Assembly: GCF_051014445.1 (NCBI RefSeq)
Contig: NC_135136.1
Span: 24,384,001 to 24,448,000, forward strand
Source of the DNA: Colletes latitarsis
Taxonomy: Eukaryota > Arthropoda > Insecta > Hymenoptera > Colletidae
Direction: 5' to 3'
Length of the DNA stretch: 64,000 nt
Shown here: positions 58,843-64,000 of the stretch, in pieces
Numbering within the stretch: the stretch's first letter is position 1
Layout of the letters: every line of letters starts with the position of its first letter
Notes under the pieces: generated by a model
Database searches by the model: none
What the model was told of the DNA's origin: nothing
What the model saw: the letters and a program-made list of their open reading frames with translations, nothing else
Made by a program: the position numbers and the translations under genes

Positions 58843-61800
58843 AATTTTCGATGAGGTGCATTTGTAGCTATTACGTGTAGCATCATGAGCAAACTCTTAG
58901 AAAATCACTCCTACTCCTCATTTGGACAGAATTTTGACTTTCATGATTTTAGCGAGAAGTCGTTTTTCTGCTCGGTGAACACGGATCCTGCTAAATTTTC
59001 GACGTGCATTTGTAGCTATTACGTGTAGCAACATGTGCAAACTTTTAGAAAATCGCTCGTACGTCTCGTTTGGACAGAATTTTGACTTTCATGATTTTAG
59101 CGAGAAGTCGTTTTTCTGCTCGGTGAACACGGATCCTGCTAAATTTTCGACGTGCATTTGTAGCTATTACGTGTAGCAACATGTGCAAACTTTTAGAAAA
59201 TCGCTCGTACGTCTCGTTTGGACAGAATTTTGACTTTCATGATTTTAGCGAGAAGTCGTTTTTCTGCTCGGTGAACACGGATCCTGCTAAATTTTCGACG
59301 TGCATTTGTAGCTATTACGTGTAGCAACATGTGCAAACTTTTAGAAAATCGCTCGTACGTCTCGTTTGGACAGAATTTTGACTTTCATGATTTTAGCGAG
59401 AAGTCGTTTTTCTGCTCGGTGAACACGGATCCTGCTAAATTTTCGACGTGCATTTGTAGCTATTACGTGTAGCAACATGTGCAAACTTTTAGAAAATCGC
59501 TCGTACGTCTCGTTTGGACAGAATTTTGACTTTCATGATTTTAGCGAGAAGTCGTTTTTCTGCTCGGTGAACACGGATCCTGCTAAATTTTCGACGTGCA
59601 TTTGTAGCTATTACGTGTAGCAACATGTGCAAACTTTTAGAAAATCGCTCGTACGTCTCGTTTGGACAGAATTTTGACTTTCATGATTTTAGCGAGAAGT
59701 CGTTTTTCTGCTCGGTGAACACGGATCCTGCTAAATTTTCGACGTGCATTTGTAGCTATTACGTGTAGCAACATGTGCAAACTTTTAGAAAATCGCTCGT
59801 ACGTCTCGTTTGGACAGAATTTTGACTTTCATGATTTTAGCGAGAAGTCGTTTTTCTGCTCGGTGAACACGGATCCTGCTAAATTTTCGACGTGCATTTG
59901 TAGCTATTACGTGTAGCAACATGTGCAAACTTTTAGAAAATCGCTCGTACGTCTCGTTTGGACAGAATTTTGACTTTCATGATTTTAGCGAGAAGTCGTT
60001 TTTCTGCTCGGTGAACACGGATCCTGCTAAATTTTCGACGTGCATTTGTAGCTATTACGTGTAGCAACATGTGCAAACTTTTAGAAAATCGCTCGTACGT
60101 CTCGTTTGGACAGAATTTTGACTTTCATGATTTTAGCGAGAAGTCGTTTTTCTGCTCGGTGAACACGGATCCTGCTAAATTTTCGACGTGCATTTGTAGC
60201 TATTACGTGTAGCAACATGTGCAAACTTTTAGAAAATCGCTCGTACGTCTCGTTTGGACAGAATTTTGACTTTCATGATTTTAGCGAGAAGTCGTTTTTC
60301 TGCTCGGTGAACACGGATCCTGCTAAATTTTCGACGTGCATTTGTAGCTATTACGTGTAGCAACATGTGCAAACTTTTAGAAAATCGCTCGTACGTCTCG
60401 TTTGGACAGAATTTTGACTTTCATGATTTTAGCGAGAAGTCGTTTTTCTGCTCGGTGAACACGGATCCTGCTAAATTTTCGACGTGCATTTGTAGCTATT
60501 ACGTGTAGCAACATGTGCAAACTTTTAGAAAATCGCTCGTACGTCTCGTTTCGACAGAATTTTGACTTCCATGATTTTAGCGAGAAGTCGTTTTTCTGCT
60601 CGGTGAACACGGATCCTGCTAAATTTTCGACGTGCGTTTGTAGCTATTACGTGTAGCAACATGTGCAAACTTTTAGAAAATCGCTCGTACGTCTCGTTTG
60701 GACAGAATTTTGACTTTCATGATTTTAGCGAGAAGTCGTTTTTCTGCTCGGTGAACACGGATCCTGCTAAATTTTCGACGTGCATTTGTAGCTATTACGT
60801 GTAGCAACATGTGCAAACTTTTAGAAAATCGCTCGTACGTCTCGTTTGGATAGAATTTTGACTTTCATGATTTTAGCGAGAAGTCGTTTTTCTGCTCGGT
60901 GAACACGGATCCTGCTAAATTTTCGACGTGCATTTGTAGCTATTACGTGTAGCAACATGTGCAAACTTTTAGAAAATCGCTCGTACGTCTCGTTTGGACA
61001 GAATTTTGACTTTCATGATTTTAGCGAGAAGTCGTTTTTCTGCTCGGTGAACACGGATCCTGCTAAATTTTCGACGTGCATTTGTAGCTATTACGTGTAG
61101 CAACATGTGCAAACTTTTAGAAAATCGCTCGTACGTCTCGTTTGGACAGAATTTTGACTTTCATGATTTTAGCGAGAAGTCGTTTTTCTGCTCGGTGAAC
61201 ACGGATCCTGCTAAATTTTCGACGTGCATTTGTAGCTATTACGTGTAGCAACATGTGCAAACTTTTAGAAAATCGCTCGTACGTCTCGTTTGGACAGAAT
61301 TTTGACTTTCATGATTTTAGCGAGAAGTCGTTTTTCTGCTCGGTGAACACGGATCCTGCTAAATTTTCGACGTGCATTTGTAGCTATTACGTGTAGCAAC
61401 ATGTGCAAACTTTTAGAAAATCGCTCGTACGTCTCGTTTGGACAGAATTTTGACTTTCATGATTTTAGCGAGAAGTCGTTTTTCTGCTCGGTGAACACGG
61501 ATCCTGCTAAATTTTCGACGTGCATTTGTAGCTATTACGTGTAGCAACATGTGCAAACTTTTAGAAAATCGCTCGTACGTCTCGTTTGGACAGAATTTTG
61601 ACTTTCATGATTTTAGCGAGAAGTCGTTTTTCTGCTCGGTGAACACGGATCCTGCTAAATTTTCGACGTGCATTTGTAGCTATTACGTGTAGCAACATGT
61701 GCAAACTTTTAGAAAATCGCTCGTACGTCTCGTTTGGACAGAATTTTGACTTTCATGATTTTAGCGAGAAGTCGTTTTTCTGCTCGGTGAACACGGATCC

Positions 61801-64000
61801 TGCTAAATTTTCGACGTGCATTTGTAGCTATTACGTGTAGCAACATGTGCAAACTTTTAGAAAATCGCTCGTACGTCTCGTTTGGACAGAATTTTGACTT
61901 TCATGATTTTAGCGAGAAGTCGTTTTTCTGCTCGGTGAACACGGATCCTGCTAAATTTTCGACGTGCATTTGTAGCTATTACGTGTAGCAACATGTGCAA
62001 ACTTTTAGAAAATCGCTCGTACGTCTCGTTTGGACAGAATTTTGACTTTCATGATTTTAGCGAGAAGTCGTTTTTCTGCTCGGTGAACACGGATCCTGCT
62101 AAATTTTCGACGTGCATTTGTAGCTATTACGTGTAGCAACATGTGCAAACTTTTAGAAAATCGCTCGTACGTCTCGTTTGGACAGAATTTTGACTTTCAT
62201 GATTTTAGCGAGAAGTCGTTTTTCTGCTCGGTGAACACGGATCCTGCTAAATTTTCGACGTGCATTTGTAGCTATTACGTGTAGCAACATGTGCAAACTT
62301 TTAGAAAATCGCTCGTACGTCTCGTTTGGACAGAATTTTGACTTTCATGATTTTAGCGAGAAGTCGTTTTTCTGCTCGGTGAACACGGATCCTGCTAAAT
62401 TTTCGACGTGCATTTGTAGCTATTACGTGTAGCAACATGTGCAAACTTTTAGAAAATCGCTCGTACGTCTCGTTTGGACAGAATTTTGACTTTCATGATT
62501 TTAGCGAGAAGTCGTTTTTCTGCTCGGTGAACACGGATCCTGCTAAATTTTCGACGTGCATTTGTAGCTATTACGTGTAGCAACATGTGCAAACTTTTAG
62601 AAAATCGCTCGTACGTCTCGTTTGGACAGAATTTTGACTTTCATGATTTTAGCGAGAAGTCGTTTTTCTGCTCGGTGAACACGGATCCTGCTAAATTTTC
62701 GACGTGCATTTGTAGCTATTACGTGTAGCAACATGTGCAAACTTTTAGAAAATCGCTCGTACGTCTCGTTTGGACAGAATTTTGACTTTCATGATTTTAG
62801 CGAGAAGTCGTTTTTCTGCTCGGTGAACACGGATCCTGCTAAATTTTCGACGTGCATTTGTAGCTATTACGTGTAGCAACATGTGCAAACTTTTAGAAAA
62901 TCGCTCGTACGTCTCGTTTGGACAGAATTTTGACTTTCATGATTTTAGCGAGAAGTCGTTTTTCTGCTCGGTGAACACGGATCCTGCTAAATTTTCGACG
63001 TGCATTTGTAGCTATTACGTGTAGCAACATGTGCAAACTTTTAGAAAATCGCTCGTACGTCTCGTTTGGACAGAATTTTGACTTTCATGATTTTAGCGAG
63101 AAGTCGTTTTTCTGCTCGGTGAACACGGATCCTGCTAAATTTTCGACGTGCATTTGTAGCTATTACGTGTAGCAACATGTGCAAACTTTTAGAAAATCGC
63201 TCGTACGTCTCGTTTGGACAGAATTTTGACTTTCATGATTTTAGCGAGAAGTCGTTTTTCTGCTCGGTGAACACGGATCCTGCTAAATTTTCGACGTGCA
63301 TTTGTAGCTATTACGTGTAGCAACATGTGCAAACTTTTAGAAAATCGCTCGTACGTCTCGTTTGGACAGAATTTTGACTTTCATGATTTTAGCGAGAAGT
63401 CGTTTTTCTGCTCGGTGAACACGGATCCTGCTAAATTTTCGACGTGCATTTGTAGCTATTACGTGTAGCAACATGTGCAAACTTTTAGAAAATCGCTCGT
63501 ACGTCTCGTTTGGACAGAATTTTGACTTTCATGATTTTAGCGAGAAGTCGTTTTTCTGCTCGGTGAACACGGATCCTGCTAAATTTTCGACGTGCATTTG
63601 TAGCTATTACGTGTAGCAACATGTGCAAACTTTTAGAAAATCGCTCGTACGTCTCGTTTGGACAGAATTTTGACTTTCATGATTTTAGCGAGAAGTCGTT
63701 TTTCTGCTCGGTGAACACGGATCCTGCTAAATTTTCGACGTGCATTTGTAGCTATTACGTGTAGCAACATGTGCAAACTTTTAGAAAATCGCTCGTACGT
63801 CTCGTTTGGACAGAATTTTGACTTTCATGATTTTAGCGAGAAGTCGTTTTTCTGCTCGGTGAACACGGATCCTGCTAAATTTTCGACGTGCATTTGTAGC
63901 TATTACGTGTAGCAACATGTGCAAACTTTTAGAAAATCGCTCGTACGTCTCGTTTGGACAGAATTTTGACTTTCATGATTTTAGCGAGAAGTCGTTTTTC
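58843..64000 (+). repeat. S2 satellite array, about 34.5 monomers of 148 bp
   Basis: GGATCC sites start at 58,983 and recur every 148 bases to 63,867 (33 intervals, 4,884 bp), with no net insertion or deletion. The array runs off the window. The first monomer (58,843-58,982) is a hybrid: its left half matches the diverged relic form of U1-U3, and from about 58,935 it takes the array form. Very few differences are visible among monomers: three clustered changes at about 60,552-60,637 and one at about 60,851. There are no spacers and no real coding frame, since 148 is not a multiple of three and the monomer contains stops. This homogeneity implies recent amplification or active homogenisation. 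Confidence 0.97.

Noticed and set aside
60377..60610. 77-codon minus-strand open frame in S2
   Set aside because: It exists only because substitutions in one variant monomer remove a stop. The same 148-bp sequence is read twice in different frames.

Overview
The window is eukaryotic, AT-rich and almost entirely repeats. I found no intact single-copy gene, rRNA, tRNA or bacterial-type operon. The organism is most likely an insect. There are pogo-type and ISXO2/Merlin-type DNA transposase remnants, copia-type LTR remnants and TIR-bearing non-autonomous elements. The 177-bp satellite carries tandem TTAGGTCTGGG motifs, which resemble the arthropod TTAGG telomere repeat and the 11-base variant telomere motifs I recall being reported from some Hymenoptera. 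A hymenopteran subtelomeric or pericentromeric region is my best guess, not a proof.

Layout: (1) A composite unit of about 9.7 kb is repeated head to tail. Cut at the first base of the window, the copies are U0 (1-28,272), U1 (28,273-37,968), U2 (37,969-47,667), U3 (47,668-57,353) and a partial U4 (57,354 to about 58,842). U1-U3 look almost identical and differ mainly in CA-microsatellite length; U0 is the outlier. (2) In order, each unit holds: a minus-strand copia gag and 5' LTR; an inverted-repeat arm; a TG microsatellite; one relic monomer of satellite S2; MITE E1, inserted in that monomer; a pogo-like DDE transposase remnant with a lysine-rich tail; a GC-richer stretch; MITE E2; satellite S1; MITE E3; AT-rich filler; the second inverted-repeat arm; an ISXO2-like transposase 3' end with an intron; and the copia protease and gag again. 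(3) S1 has 6 monomers in U1, U2 and U3 but about 109 monomers (19.2 kb, 5,346-24,578) in U0, where it forms nested higher-order repeats. (4) From 58,843 to the window end, U4 runs straight into a very homogeneous 148-bp satellite array (S2) with a GGATCC site in each repeat.

Nothing here works as a set of cooperating host genes. The window is best read as a record of transposon nesting followed by tandem amplification. The features most worth attention are the paired telomere-like motif and the invariant TGTG-N4-CACA dyad in the S1 monomers, the expansion of S1 from 6 to about 109 monomers in one unit copy, and the relic S2 monomer that links the 9.7-kb units to the S2 array.
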